Source: Setaria digitata (taxonomy: Eukaryota > Nematoda > Chromadorea > Rhabditida > Setariidae). From it: DNA of 64,000 bases. The position numbers were made by a program, and so were the translations under genes. This document shows positions 12,604-30,756 of the stretch, in pieces (positions within the stretch are counted from its first letter, which is position 1; every line of letters begins with the position of its first letter). Location of the stretch: contig RCAB01000130.1 of assembly GCA_003640385.1 (NCBI GenBank), positions 79,097-143,096 on the forward strand, given 5' to 3'. The notes beneath the pieces are model-generated. The model saw nothing but the letters and a program-made list of their open reading frames with translations, did not search any database and was not told the DNA's origin.

Positions 12604-13538
12604 GATAAATCATGGATCTCCTTAGCAACATCGATTGATGAATTTCTTTCACTTCATAGTTGTAAATTGGTTTATCCCTTTTGCTCTCTTGTAGCATTAA
12701 ATAGTCTGTCGTTGTTGTAACGTCGCAAATATTTAACCCTTGACCTTCCCTCTAGTTGGCATATATTGATGATAGTACTGGTTATAGTAGAATGGGGAAT
12801 CATTTCCTGTAGTGAATCTTCTTTCATACCTGAAAAATTATTGTCAGAATGTTTGCTTTAAAACTAGTGAGTCATTCTTCAATTTGATTTGCTGTAAACA
12901 CTAAAACAGCTGTTCATGGTAAATTTACTTAACCACCAAATGAATTCATTTTAAATTTAATTTACAGGTGAAAGTTGAAGAGATGCCATAGCATGAAAAT
13001 GGTCTTTGTTTGAAGAAATGTAGGAGAAATGTTTTGTGAGTTAAATTTAACGAAGTGTTGTAATTTTCATAAATCACTTCGTTACTTTTTCTTCATCCCT
13101 TACTGAGGGATCAATCTGTTCAGTAGACTCTTGTTATGTTATAGCAATAATTCTTATTTCTTTCAAATTAGTCCCATAACATTAGACCAGTGCAGCACTG
13201 TTCTTTTACACTTTGCTGTTTTTTTGTTTTCATTATCGACTGGATTACGGACAAGTGAACAATAATTTATTGCTAAGAGGAATTTTTTTTTTCCCTTCAG
13301 CAGTGATCATATTTCTTTTTATCAGTTGGAGAATGAAGTGAACAAGATAAAGGGGGAATTCAGTAGATGTTAATTAAGCAGATCAGATATTTGAGTGTTT
13401 AATTAATAGCAGGTTGATTAGTTAAGTGTTGATATTGGAATACTTGATTAGGAAATGGTCGAGGATTAATGGGAAATAAATAAGTTATAATATTAAGTAC
13501 TATGAGGTAATTATGAGATGAATGTTTCTGTTAATTAG

Positions 13539-13544
13539 TTTCAG
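13539..13544 (+). promoter_or_regulatory. Likely trans-splice acceptor before the ALT start
   Basis: TTTCAG ends one base before the ATG at 13546, and T-rich sequence precedes it. No in-frame coding exon was found upstream to pair with it, so a spliced-leader acceptor is the simplest reading. The candidate exons at 10683 and 11834 do not join here in frame. Confidence 0.5.
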
Positions 13545-13545
13545 C

Positions 13546-18899
<5,354 letters not shown>

Positions 18900-21800
18900 A
18901 GAGGGAATTTTTCTCGTACAATTCATTATTTATTTATTTCTATTTTTTATAAGACATTTTTCTGGAAATTTTCCTTTTTTTTTTAGATAAATAGTAGCAG
19001 TATTCATTATCTGATCTTTTTCCTTCTACAACGCATTCTTGCTTATTTTCCCGTCCCATCAATTATTAAAAAGTACCCCGGTTGAAATTTTTAGATGCAC
19101 ATTTCCATAAAGTCATTATCATTAACAACATGACACCATTGTAATTATAACTGTTAATTAAAAATGTGCATATAATTGAACTGCTATTCAAGTATGGTAT
19201 TTTTTTTTTCTCTTCTAAATGATTTGTATTTGTCTTGAAATTTATGGAATTAAAAGTGAATAGCAGAACGGTTTTTGACTGGGAAAGGGTTCTTTTGTGA
19301 GATTTCAAGTTCGTTCTTCAGTTCAAGCTTTTTTTTTTTTTTTACGTTGAAAAGCACTTGTGGGAAGCTGTGGGTAATGATTAGGAAAATGAAAAATTAC
19401 TTCTTGTATTTTTTTTTTTTTTTCGTCTTTCTATCAAATGGCCCGATGATTATTTTTTTTCATTCTGAAATATGTAATTCTTGAATGAAACAGTATATTA
19501 AGAAAAGACACCACGTTAAGTCATGCTTTTTGATGATTTTTAGAAAAAAGAACCAACATTATGGATAAGTAAAAAGAATTTTAAATTATATTAATCGATA
19601 AATGTGTTATATATTAAGGAAAAAGTTTATTAAAACGTGGGATCAAAATTTTAACAACTTATAAAATGTACATGAATTACGAAACATTTCTTACGAATAT
19701 ATTTTTTCAAATTTTTTATATAAAGGAATTCTTTGAAGTATTTTAAGATAAAGTTATCGTGAAATTTCACATTTCTCTGGAAAACACGGTGACTTTTTTT
19801 TAACAGATTGTAGGAGTTCATTTAAAAAAAAGAAAAAAAAAAAAAAAGCTTTTAATCAGAATAGATGCCAGGTGTATTTTTCAAATATCTTGTCGAAAGT
19901 TTCTTTTGAAAAATTATGCAAATAATTACAAGATTTGAATAGCTGGCAGTAGGAAAATGTCAAAAATGAGAGGTTTCCGGTTTTAATACTTCCACAAACG
20001 AAAGAATCTCTGTTTTCGGTTAGCAATTAATCGTTCAGTTCCTTCAAAAATAACCAAATTTTTTTCGACATTTTTCAATCCTCAACAGGAATATCGAAAG
20101 TAAAGAAATGTAAATACGGAAAAATGCTACAGGAGCAGCGACAGGAATGAGTTATTGTAAAACTTAATGAGTAACTGTCATTGTAGCATTGTGATGCAGG
20201 GAAATGATGCATGCTTTGGAAAGCATTTTTCTTCACAGAGTACTGTACTGTCAATCATACTGTAACATTATGACAGGAAAAAGGATGGGTCAGTTTTTTT
20301 TTTTTTTTTTTCATGAAATTTAATCCAATCATGATTAAATTTTGATGGATTCTTAAACTCTACAGCTTGACGGTCACTCTTTCAGGAGCTGTTACAATCA
20401 CAAAGATTTTTATGATTTTGACCTCTTTTTGGTGACAAATTTTCCAGTTATTTCATATCGAATTATGACATATTTGTAAAGTTGATGCTGTTGGTGCCGC
20501 CAAGATTCGACCAGAGATCTATGTTGAAATATGGGCATCGTAATAAAATGCCAATTCAGATTCAGAAAGTTTCAGAGATAGAAGTATTGTACTCAACCAG
20601 TCCGAATATTTGCAGTTTTACATTTTTTTTTTTTTTCTTTTTTTTTTTTTTTTTAAGAAATACAAATTAGTCTGAAAATATTTTTGCATCACAAAAATGA
20701 AATTTACTAAATGTATTTCTGAAATTTTTTTACACTATTTGCTTCCACTTTTTCTAAAAACAAATAACAGCAAATTTTCATTTCACTGAGCTTTTTTTTT
20801 TTTTTCAATTTATTACCTATTTTTTATTGTCATTTGTTATTATTATTTTTCTAATTTATTATTTTTATTATTGATCAATAGTTACAAATTATTATTATTA
20901 TTTTTTTTTTTTATAAATTGTTTTCATCTTAGTGATACCGCGCTTGTATCATTTTTGTTTGTATTTCTTTTTAAGTTACCGTATTTCATTAACATCAATT
21001 ACATGTACCATATTATAGTGTTGCGAATACTGCGGAATACTTCCAGGATGGCAATGGAAACATGACGTGTACGCTGAATCAATCATTCGTTGCTTCTGAA
21101 GCATTGTACGTTCTGAAGTACCATTTTTCTGTGCTTCAGCGTAATTTTTTTATTTGTTCGCTAGATTCATTTTCTTACATTGCTCGTAGAAATGTCAATT
21201 TAATTCATTTCTTTCAAAAAATTTATATTTTAAAGTATGAACAGACAGTTTAGCTTGCCTTCATTAGCATATTCAAAATGTTCGTCTCATGGAAAATTGC
21301 AATATTTAGCTTTAAAATTTCAAAACAAATATTCAGAAACAGTGGCATATTTGAAATTAGTAAATATGCAATTAACTATAAAGCAACAATGTTTTATATA
21401 ACATCTCAATGAATATTCGAAATAATTAACTCATTCCTGGACTGAGAATAGTGTTATACCTTTTTTTGAAAGTTAAATCTTTCCCATTACTCGCTTGGCC
21501 TAGAGAACTATCTTTCTTAAAAATAAAATATGAAAAAAATAAAAATTTTGCATTTTGCCAATCCATTTTTGATTAACTTCGATGATCACAATCATAAGGA
21601 TTTTAATAATCTGTATGGATCCAGTAATTATAGTGAGTGAAGTGATTGAAATAAATTTTGTGATTGTAATGAATCTAATCATTATCACGGATTTAATGAT
21701 AATCTGAATCCTATGATTATGATGATTCTAATGGTGGTTAAATAGATACTATGATTGCAAAGAACCTTATGATTAGTGTGAGTTTAATGATTTCAAGTAC

Positions 21801-22555
21801 CACTTTGATTCCTGCTATCATAATGACACATTTCAAACGAGATCTTCGAATTGCCCTTTTTAGATATTCTTAGAATGTGAACAAGCGTAAGTTTGATCGT
21901 ATTATTCTTAAGATCGTAATGTTTCCTTAATTACTGCGTTTCAAGAAATGTGCAAAACTTTGTAAAGTTTTCCGACCGTTTGAAACATTTAAATTAAATC
22001 TAACAACGAAAAATTGATTTATATTTATTAAAATTTCGCTTCTCTCTGTCTCCCTACCTCCTTTCTTTGGGCTATGCTCTTGTTGATTCTAAAACAAATA
22101 GAAATTTTTGCTTCTCAAATAAATTCTGCAAAACTTTTTCAAGTTATTTTCTTACAGCAAAATAAAATGAAAAAGAAATTCGCTCATTCATTATGTAAAT
22201 AAAAAAAGTGGAAAAAAATTGAGCTGTTGGAAAAGGAATTGAAATTGACAATATTATTTCAGAATATTTGTTATCAAATTTCTATGAAATTTGCAATTTT
22301 TTTTTAAAGGAAAAAAAAAAAGAAAAGGAAAAAATGAAACTATTGCGAAAGATTTTTATGTAAATAATTGACATCGAAAATAACTTGAAAATATTTGCTC
22401 TATTTCAAATCTATATATTTTACTTTTTTTTTTCCTTTTAAGCAACAAAATATTTTGAAAAAAATTAAAAATCCGATGAGTCAGTAAAAATATTAGAATT
22501 TTTTGCTGTCAAAATTTATTATTTTCGTTGCCTTAATCTTTTTCCTCTTTTTCTC

Positions 22556-22590
<35 letters not shown>

Positions 22591-25537
22591 AAAAAATTCC
22601 AATGAAATTAAAACATTTAGATGATATCCACTATCATTTTTCTTGTTGATTAATTAATTTTCGCAAATTGCAAGGTATAAACAAAAGTTAATTGTTACAG
22701 TGATAATGTTTTGAGTGATGAAATATTTGTGAGAGGAAAGCAAAAGAGCCAAATTGCTCATATTGCTACAATAAATCTATTCTATGTGACTTTTTGTTCT
22801 AGTTTTGATTTATTTATCAAATAATTTCTGCTTCTAAATTTCTAAATTCAGCTCAGTTGCAAAAAAAAAAAAAAAAAAAAAAAAAAAGAAAAAAGCAAAG
22901 AAATTTCGACAACTTTTGTTTGTTCGAAACGAAATTGTGCCAAAAAAAAAGTACAGCTGTACAAAAATCAAATTCTATTGCTCTGATCAAATAAGCTTCC
23001 AATTTTTAATTTATAAGATTTTTTTTTTTTCTAATTTATCTTTTTATTTATTTTTTTATAAACATTTATTCGATGAACTATACAATCTTTGCTGAAATAA
23101 TTATCCGTGACGACTTGCAACAGTTATTTTAGCAGCATTTTAATCTCTGAAATTTCACAAATATTCAAAAAAAATGACAATCAAATATGTTTCTTATGCA
23201 GCTCTCTTCTGCAAACACTAAAGTTAAAGGTTTTTTTTTTTTAACAAAGGAAAGATATCAAATTGGCTTTAATATTTCGAAAATTTTTTCTTGGAAATTT
23301 AATTTCTTTCCTAAATTGAATTTTCTTTTTTTTTTTTTTTTTTTCAATTATATGTGCTGCTTAGCTCGTTCAATTTCTGAAATTATTTCTTCAAAACTTA
23401 TTTGGTTTTTTTTTTTTCCCTCACCTCCCCTAACATTTTAATGCTTCACAAGCAATGGAAAAATTTTTTCTTTTTGGAAGAAAATAAAAAATTTTTTTCA
23501 TCGTTAATTTTGTTACGTTTCTTTAAAATATCACTTTTTTCCACTTAATTTTAATTTCTTTTTCGTTCCCTTTTTTCTTTCTTTTTATCTCAGTGATTGA
23601 TGAATGGCAGCAGTTTGTAATAAATGTTTTGATCACAATTTTACGACAAAAGTTTTATCGTTTTTCGACGAAACTTTTCCAAGACATTTTGATTTTATCA
23701 GTCATTCACCGCTATCATTCGACCCATTTTCGACGTTTTAATACTTTCCGCTGATTATCGCACTGATCTTAAGTGCACATCATATTTAGTCAGTAAGTTT
23801 CATATGTTACGCATCATCTCCCGGACTTCTTGTGATGAGAAGAAGCTTTCACTGATGACTTGTAATAAATAATTCTGAATCCTTTGTTCTAGCTTTGATG
23901 ATGGTACTTGAAGTTACGTCACGTTTAATCCTGATGATAAATGAAATTAAATTTCGATTAATTTTGATAATATTTGAAAAACACATCACATTTGCCCTTT
24001 CACAGCTACTTGAAATTATCAACCATAACGTATTTAATCATTGCCACAATAATCTTTTCTTATCAGTTTCCGTCCTGCAAGAGTTCGCGTATCACGTGTG
24101 CATCACAACGTCAGAGTATCAATTTTGGTGTGCACTTGAACTCATAAACATTAATTTTTATTACTCAATGATGTGAGACATAACCTTTTTGCTTTTCTTG
24201 AAATGAACAAATTTATTGATGGTGCAGCAAGTGAAAATTTCTAGTTGGAAAAATTTTTTCTTCAGCTTTCAGAAATTTTTCATCGTATTCCGTTATATAT
24301 GTATGAAAATTTTCAATTAAACAGCGAAACAAAATTTGAAAGAAAAATGCGAGCGGTAAGTAAAAGAGGAAAAGTCTTTAGTAGTTGAAGAATCGAAATC
24401 ATTTCTTCTGAATAAAATAAAAATAAATGAAATTCAATGTTCGATGCAATACAAATATAACAGATCAATCCAGTTTAAATTTTTTGTTTTTTTTTGTTTT
24501 TTTTCTTCCAGAAAAAAAAAAAGTTTTCAAGTTTATTATAAAATCTAATGGAAAACAGGGGAATGCATCGTTGGGTGTGGATTTTTTTTTTTTTAAATTT
24601 TACCAACTTATAATCAATTCAACATCATCCCTCAATCTGAACCACTTACTGATAAAAAATGATTTCATTATTCATCACTAAATTTGCTCATTTCCTTGGT
24701 TTCTTGTTTACCAATTCTGTTTCAATTGTTGCTGAAACTATTAATTACTGCTTAACAAGAAAATCAGCAACATTATTCGTCATGTTCCTGTTATCATCAT
24801 AATAATTGATACTGGTGCAATGACATCATTATTATCAACGTTATTGAAAGAAAATTTTAAAAAAAAAAAAGAAAGGAAAAATGAATCCTATTTCACATTA
24901 ATGTCTGTCCATTTTAGGGACTATGTGCTGTTGTCATTGCTCAAATAAGAAAGAAAAAATATATAAATTTAATTTTAAACAACATTAACATTCCATCATA
25001 GTCATTGTCAAAATCATTATCATGAGTAACTCTTTAAAGAACATCATCACCTTATTCTTAACATGTTCGAAAAATAGACAAAGATTTCATTTGACACTTT
25101 TCACAGGGTAGAGAGAGATGGATGTATCTTAGATGCTCGGATAACTGAACTCATTACGGGTAAATGACAAAGCAGAACTGCCCAACCCACATTACGGGTA
25201 AGATAAAATGTTATTTCGAGTTTTATTTAACCAAAAATAATTGTTTTGCTTCATGCTTCCGTCATCGTACCGTCTCTCATCCTGTCCTTTCTCCCTTCCC
25301 AGCTGTTGATTGTCATTTGTGTCACCAAGAATTTTTCACAGAAAGGGGTTGAACCGAGATGAAGAAAAACTTTTTTCGTAAAACTCCACCGACACCAACA
25401 GTAGCAGCAGCAGGGCCCATTAATGGCACACAAATCAGACAGATATTTCGGTACGGTTTCGTTCCGTTCCGTTATAAACATTGCTCTGTTTGCTGCCATT
25501 TTCTCCATCCTTTTTTCTCCTCCTTCTTCTCTCTCTC

Positions 25538-25570
<33 letters not shown>

Positions 25571-25685
25571 GTCTCTTACTCTTCTCCTTTTTCCATTGTT
25601 TTTCTGATTTGTTTTAAAAAGTTTTCTATTTTTTATTTTTCGAATCCATTTAAATCTTTTATCTACTCGAAAATTTGTCCAAAAA
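18900..25685. other. Intergenic region between ALT and tensin
   Basis: No gene is supported. The region is AT-rich and holds many homopolymer runs, including long A runs at 22557-22588 and 22860-22887. A patch of degenerate repeats rich in ATGATT and AATCC lies at 21560-21830. Open frames such as 20482-20620 lack a convincing splice context. The last 600 nt are GC-richer and contain the motif CATTACGGGTAA twice (25152 and 25190) and a CT microsatellite; they probably form the upstream region of the tensin first exon. Confidence 0.55.
25527..25577 (+). repeat. (CT)n microsatellite upstream of the tensin first exon
   Basis: An almost pure CT run with a CCCT interruption and a single G, ending about 110 nt before the ATG at 25686. 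Pyrimidine tracts like this are common in promoters and 5' UTRs of metazoans, but no specific function can be shown here. Confidence 0.9.
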
Positions 25686-26423
25686 ATGAAGAAGACGAAA
25701 AAACGTGTAAAATTTGAACTGCCAAATCGTACCGACAATGCAACAACAACAACAACAACAACAAGGGCTGCTCAGCCAACATTTCAACTGGAAATGTTAC
25801 CTGAAGTTAAAACTTCACCTCACCTTCAACTCTGCCGCAATTCATCAATGCAACGAAAAATCCGAAGTCATATTCGTTCAGCATTACCTGTGCCGTATAA
25901 TTCATCCGTACTGCATCATCCATCATCGATGACAACTGGATCAAGACGATCTATGGCAGCAATTTATCCAGCCACTGATAATAAGATTAATTCTTATTTG
26001 ACAAGATCTAAAGCATCTTATGATACCTTCCCTATATCACAAGCTATCAAACCATACGTTAACCCACGCAACACGTACGCTGATCGATCAATTTTTCGAT
26101 CAACACAAATCACTTTGCAACTTACAAATTTGTATGCAAAAACGCCACCAATTGATGTAACTCGGAAATTTTGCACCACATATCCGGAAAAACAACGATA
26201 TTTCACAACAACCTCGAAGTCAATGCTTCTCTCGACGATGAAGCCAAGTGATAAGGAGCCATTTGGACGTTTATCAGCATTAATATCACCATCAACATCA
26301 TCATCCTCATCCAATCCGAATAACAAGATGGGACTGCTACACTTGTGTAAAATTGTTTCCGAATCGCCACGATATTCGTTCTTTCCGGATAGAAATATAC
26401 CGCGGAAGCGTGGATTTGCTTGG
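25686..26423 (+). CDS. Candidate tensin first exon, 246-codon N-terminal extension
   Basis: One exon, starting at ATG with MKKTKKRVKFELPN and ending at TGG|GTAAGC in phase 0, which fits the phase-0 exon at 39227. The product is basic and rich in Ser, Thr and Tyr, with a poly-Thr run (25740-25763, ACA repeats) and a poly-Ser run (about 26289-26312). No domain, signal peptide or membrane segment is visible. It is separated from the next tensin exon by 12.8 kb with no convincing exon between. It may be the N-terminus of a long tensin isoform or the first exon of an unrelated gene. A shorter tensin could begin at the Met at 39236, behind the TTCTAG acceptor. Confidence 0.7.
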
Positions 26424-29400
26424 GTAAGCATGAAAATTTAATTTAATTCAAATTTATAGCACGATAATGAGATCCTTATTTAGATTTGTTAAGATGGTAT
26501 TAATTAGTTTGAAACAAAATAAAATATAAGAGAAGAAAGAGAACTGCAAATTGCACATCATTCAAAAAATGACTGAGAAGCGACAAACATCAGACTAAAT
26601 TTTATTAATTAGCAAAAATTATCTTTTAAAACTTTCTCTTTTTTGGAATTTCCAAAAAAGTTTAATATGCAAATTTCTATTAAAAAATTAAAACGATTTC
26701 AGATAAAAATTTTGTCATTTACAAATGTATTTTAACGGCTTCTCAAAAAAAGATTTTCCTTACTGACTCATTGTGAAAATTGGTACAAATTTTTTACAAA
26801 AATAAAATGATTAACATTTCCTTCATTAGTTCAATAAAAAGTGCGCAAAATTTTTTTCTTTTAAGTTATTTGCTAATTTGTGGTACTTCAAGGTCACCAT
26901 TTAATACGACTTTCAATCTTTTTTTATTTTTTATTTTTTTCGTAATACTTTTCACAGTAGCCAGTCCTGCTATACATTAATTAAAATTTCCGGCAGCATT
27001 AATTAACACCTGATGAAAAATTTGCTCTTATCCACAATAAGATAAGAATTTAATTCATAATTGGCCCAATTTATTTAATCAAAAGTTGAGGAAATTTAGG
27101 CTGTCCTCTATTTGGCTTAACTTGTATAATCAGAAGTTCAGGCTCCTATGAGCTATGCGTTATATTTCAAGTAGTAACAACTGAAAAAGAGTAAATTTCA
27201 TTTTTCCTAAATGCGCTACTTAAAAATTTTTCATTAAGTCAGGTGCGTGAAAATAGTTCTTACGAAATATTTGAGAGAAAAAGAAAGTTTTGAAATTATC
27301 ATCAAAAGATTTAAATATAAACTTGCACTTCGTCCTTTTTTATGATGCAGAGAAAAAGTTGTAATTTATATTTGCCATTAAAAATTGAATAATAGCTAAA
27401 ATTTATTTTAGGTTTTTTTTTCCAACATTCATTTGTAATATATATACTTTAATTTCAATGTGTTTCTACCTTTCAATATTATTTCTAATTTTTTAATTGC
27501 ATTTGCCTTTTTTTTTTTCTTTTCTTCTTTTCACTTCCTTACCTTCCTGCTTTCTTTCCCTTTTCTCCAATGTCATCAAAAAGTTTATTTTTCAAATTTC
27601 ATGGAAATCACTCATTGAAGAGAACTTTTCCCTTTCTTTTTTGTCATGTAAAATTTCCCCGTTCAGTGATCACTGTTCTTTAAAAATCCAACAAACAGAA
27701 GCAATTTTTGAATAATTATATTATTCAGTTTATTATATCTTCCTTTCTTTCCTTCTTCAAATATTTTATTCATTTGTCATGTTGAAATTTACAATCACTT
27801 TATTTTGTCTCTTTTTTTTTTTTTGAGAATCGCTTTTCCCCTCAATTCAAAACACATCCGTTTTAGCTTTCTAATTCAGATTTTTGTTATTTTGCATTTA
27901 AACTAAACAGCTCCTTTTTTTTTTCTTCCATTTCTTCATATTCAATTNGAGAATCGCTTTTCTTCTCAATTCAAAACACATCCGTTTTAGCTTTCTAATT
28001 CGGATTTTTGTTATTTTGCATTTAAACTAAACAGCTCCTTTTTTTTTTCTTCCATTTCTTCATATTCAATTTATTTTAAATGACAAAACAAGTTCCATTA
28101 CAGTCATTAAAATTAAAATTTTTCTTTTCTTCTTTCGATAAATGCCTAAAGCTTAAGAATGTAAAATCATCTCTTTTTTTTTTTTCCAACAAATTTTTCA
28201 CTAATTAGTGTGTCTGGAAGAAAGGAATTATTCAAAACAGGTTGGAGTTTTTCGAATTTTATGAAACCAATAAAATGCAATATTTCCTAAATATAATCGA
28301 TAACAGCTGAAAAATAAATAAAATATCCAAATTTTGTTTAAAATAAACTACAGTTCAATTTATATTTTACTACTTGTTCTTAATTCTCTTAAATTGAATG
28401 TTTTTTAAAATGCAGAAATCTTATATTTTCATTTTTTTTTTTTTTTTTTTTTTTTTTTTGCAAAATTAAGATTATTAGTTACCATACTTAAAATCATATT
28501 AACCAGATGATTTGAGATATGGTAGAATGTGCTGAAGTTTAGAAACAATTTAAACCTTAATTAGCTTTAATTTTATTTCCATTTTTAGTTCCTCCATGAT
28601 GTCTTGTTAGGATCTTTTATCGAAAAAGCCTTTTCTCGTTAACTTATCAAAAAAGCTTTATGCTATATTTCAAGGAGAAAAAAAAATGATTCAAATTTAT
28701 CAAACTAAGATATGGCTATCATTTAAGTAAGTCTTAACATTCAAGAAAAGAAGTAAGAAAATTAATCTATGCTAAGATGATAGAGAAAAATTTAACTTAA
28801 CCTTTCTCTTGTTATTTCTTTGCTGAAAATTGCATACTGCCAATAGTTTTAATGCATCAGTATCAGCACAATTACCAGTAAAAACAAAGAGAATTTAAAA
28901 GTTCAAAAAAAAAAAGAAAGAAAAAAAGAAAAAGAATGATAAACACCTGGAAAGTTGAATTTAACTTTCAATAACTTTCTGTTTGACCTATATTACTGAG
29001 CTTGAAATTATTAATTATTTGCTTCTTTCTTATCATTATTATTCACAATAAATTATATCTAAAAAAAAAATTCCAAAAATATAGTAATAGACAGATAAAT
29101 TTAGAACAAACAGAAAGAGAAAGAAAGAGAGGGGGAAAGAGAGGGAGAGAGAGAGAGAGAGAGAGGAAAAGAGGACAATGTTTTAAAAAAGAAAAATTTC
29201 AAAATGTTGACAAGAGAAAAGAAAAGTTAGTATTAATATTTGGCCATGAAAAGTACGAAATGACACGAAAGAAAGGAAAAAAAAGTGGCCGAATATTTTC
29301 CTGCAATCAATTTTGGTGTCAATTTAACCTATAGCACATTGAACATTTTACATCTTTCTTTTCTTCTAATTATGTCTGATTGTGAACAAACTTTTAAGCT

Positions 29401-30709
29401 GCTTGTTTGTATTTTAAAATTTATTAATTATGCAAAAAAAAAAAAGAAAAGCAAAAAAGAGGATAATTTGGTCATTTATAGTGGTAATTTAAACTAACTG
29501 AAAATTATAACCAACTACTTATTGTTACTGTCAATTAGTGTCCTTTTTATTGTTGTTGTTGTTTACTGCTGTACTAATTTAGCTCATTAAACTTCTGATA
29601 CATCATTTCAAATCTATTTATCATTTATTCTTTCAAAGCTGACCAATACTAAACGAATTTTAGATTGATCCAATCGGTTAAATCAAATTCATTTCTGATC
29701 CTCTAAATTTAGACAATAGAAAGAGATCAAGAGAAAGAATGAAATAAATTTTTTTCATTCTGTTTCAACGAAAAAAATTTAATAATTAGCAATATTTGCA
29801 TCTTTTTGAACCTCCTCGTTGTCCTTTTTCTCCTGCTGATTTATGATAATGATAATGAGAATAATATTGTTATTAACAATGAAGTAGTGATGACATTGAT
29901 AACAAAGTTTTTATTGATAATAAAATCAGAATATTTATGAAAGCACTAAATAAATTCTAAGAAATGATAAGAAGAAAGTGAAATTAGCCTTTTTTTAAAT
30001 TTTTTTACTTGTTTTTTTTTAATATAACTGTAACATTGATGTAGTAAGAATATTGTTATCCATAGCAAAACAGTGCTAGTGATAACAGTAGAGATGTTAA
30101 AAATATTGTTATTAACTATGCGGCATCAATGATACTGATGAGAATGGTGCTGATAATCAAATAAACAATAAATTTGAATAGTGAATATTTTAGCAAAACA
30201 TAATTATCTTTTTGAATCAAAGGATAACTAAATAAAAGCAATGGCGACTTTAATTTTTGAGTTAACGAATAAGTAAGCAATTAAAAAATTGAACAGTATT
30301 GCTCATAAGAATCAAATATTCATACCATGCAAGTTGTCGAAATGATTAAATAAAAGTAAAAACATTAATAATAATAATAATTATTATTATAAATAATTAT
30401 TAATAATAATAATTATAATTATAAATATTAAATAGTAACAGTAATGAATGTAATTGTATTAATTAACAAAAATAAATGGTATTAAATGAAGATTTTAGGT
30501 AATGAAAGTTGTAATTTAATTTAACAATGTTAAACTAACTGTTGTCCTTTGACGTATACTAAACAATCATTCATAGATTCATCACCTTAATTTGTTCTGA
30601 ATACTGTGATAAATCACTTTGGTAATTGAAAATTAGCATTTTTTTTAAACAACACCAATTGGCCCATTTTATTTTTAAATGAAATTGCAGTCTTATATTT
30701 ATGAAAATG

Positions 30710-30756
<47 letters not shown>

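Larger units (their letters stand above)
8427..13545. other. Intergenic region between the divergent ADA2 and ALT loci
   Basis: Mostly AT-rich DNA with poly-T runs (8491-8513, 8790-8807, 10535-10554). It should hold the promoters of both divergent loci, but no specific promoter element can be named. Two plus-strand segments look like exons (10683-10706 and 11834-12013) and a 33-bp tandem repeat lies at 12541-12603; these are listed separately. A GC-richer patch at 9000-9090 has no interpretable frame. Confidence 0.5.

Noticed and set aside
20482..20640. Plus-strand frame beginning MLLVPPRFDQRSMLKYGHRN
   Set aside because: It runs into a poly-T tract with no clear donor, and no similarity is recognised.
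25359..25738. Several overlapping ORFs upstream of the tensin first exon, rich in Ser-Leu or Arg-Glu
   Set aside because: Their composition comes from translating the CT microsatellite in different frames.
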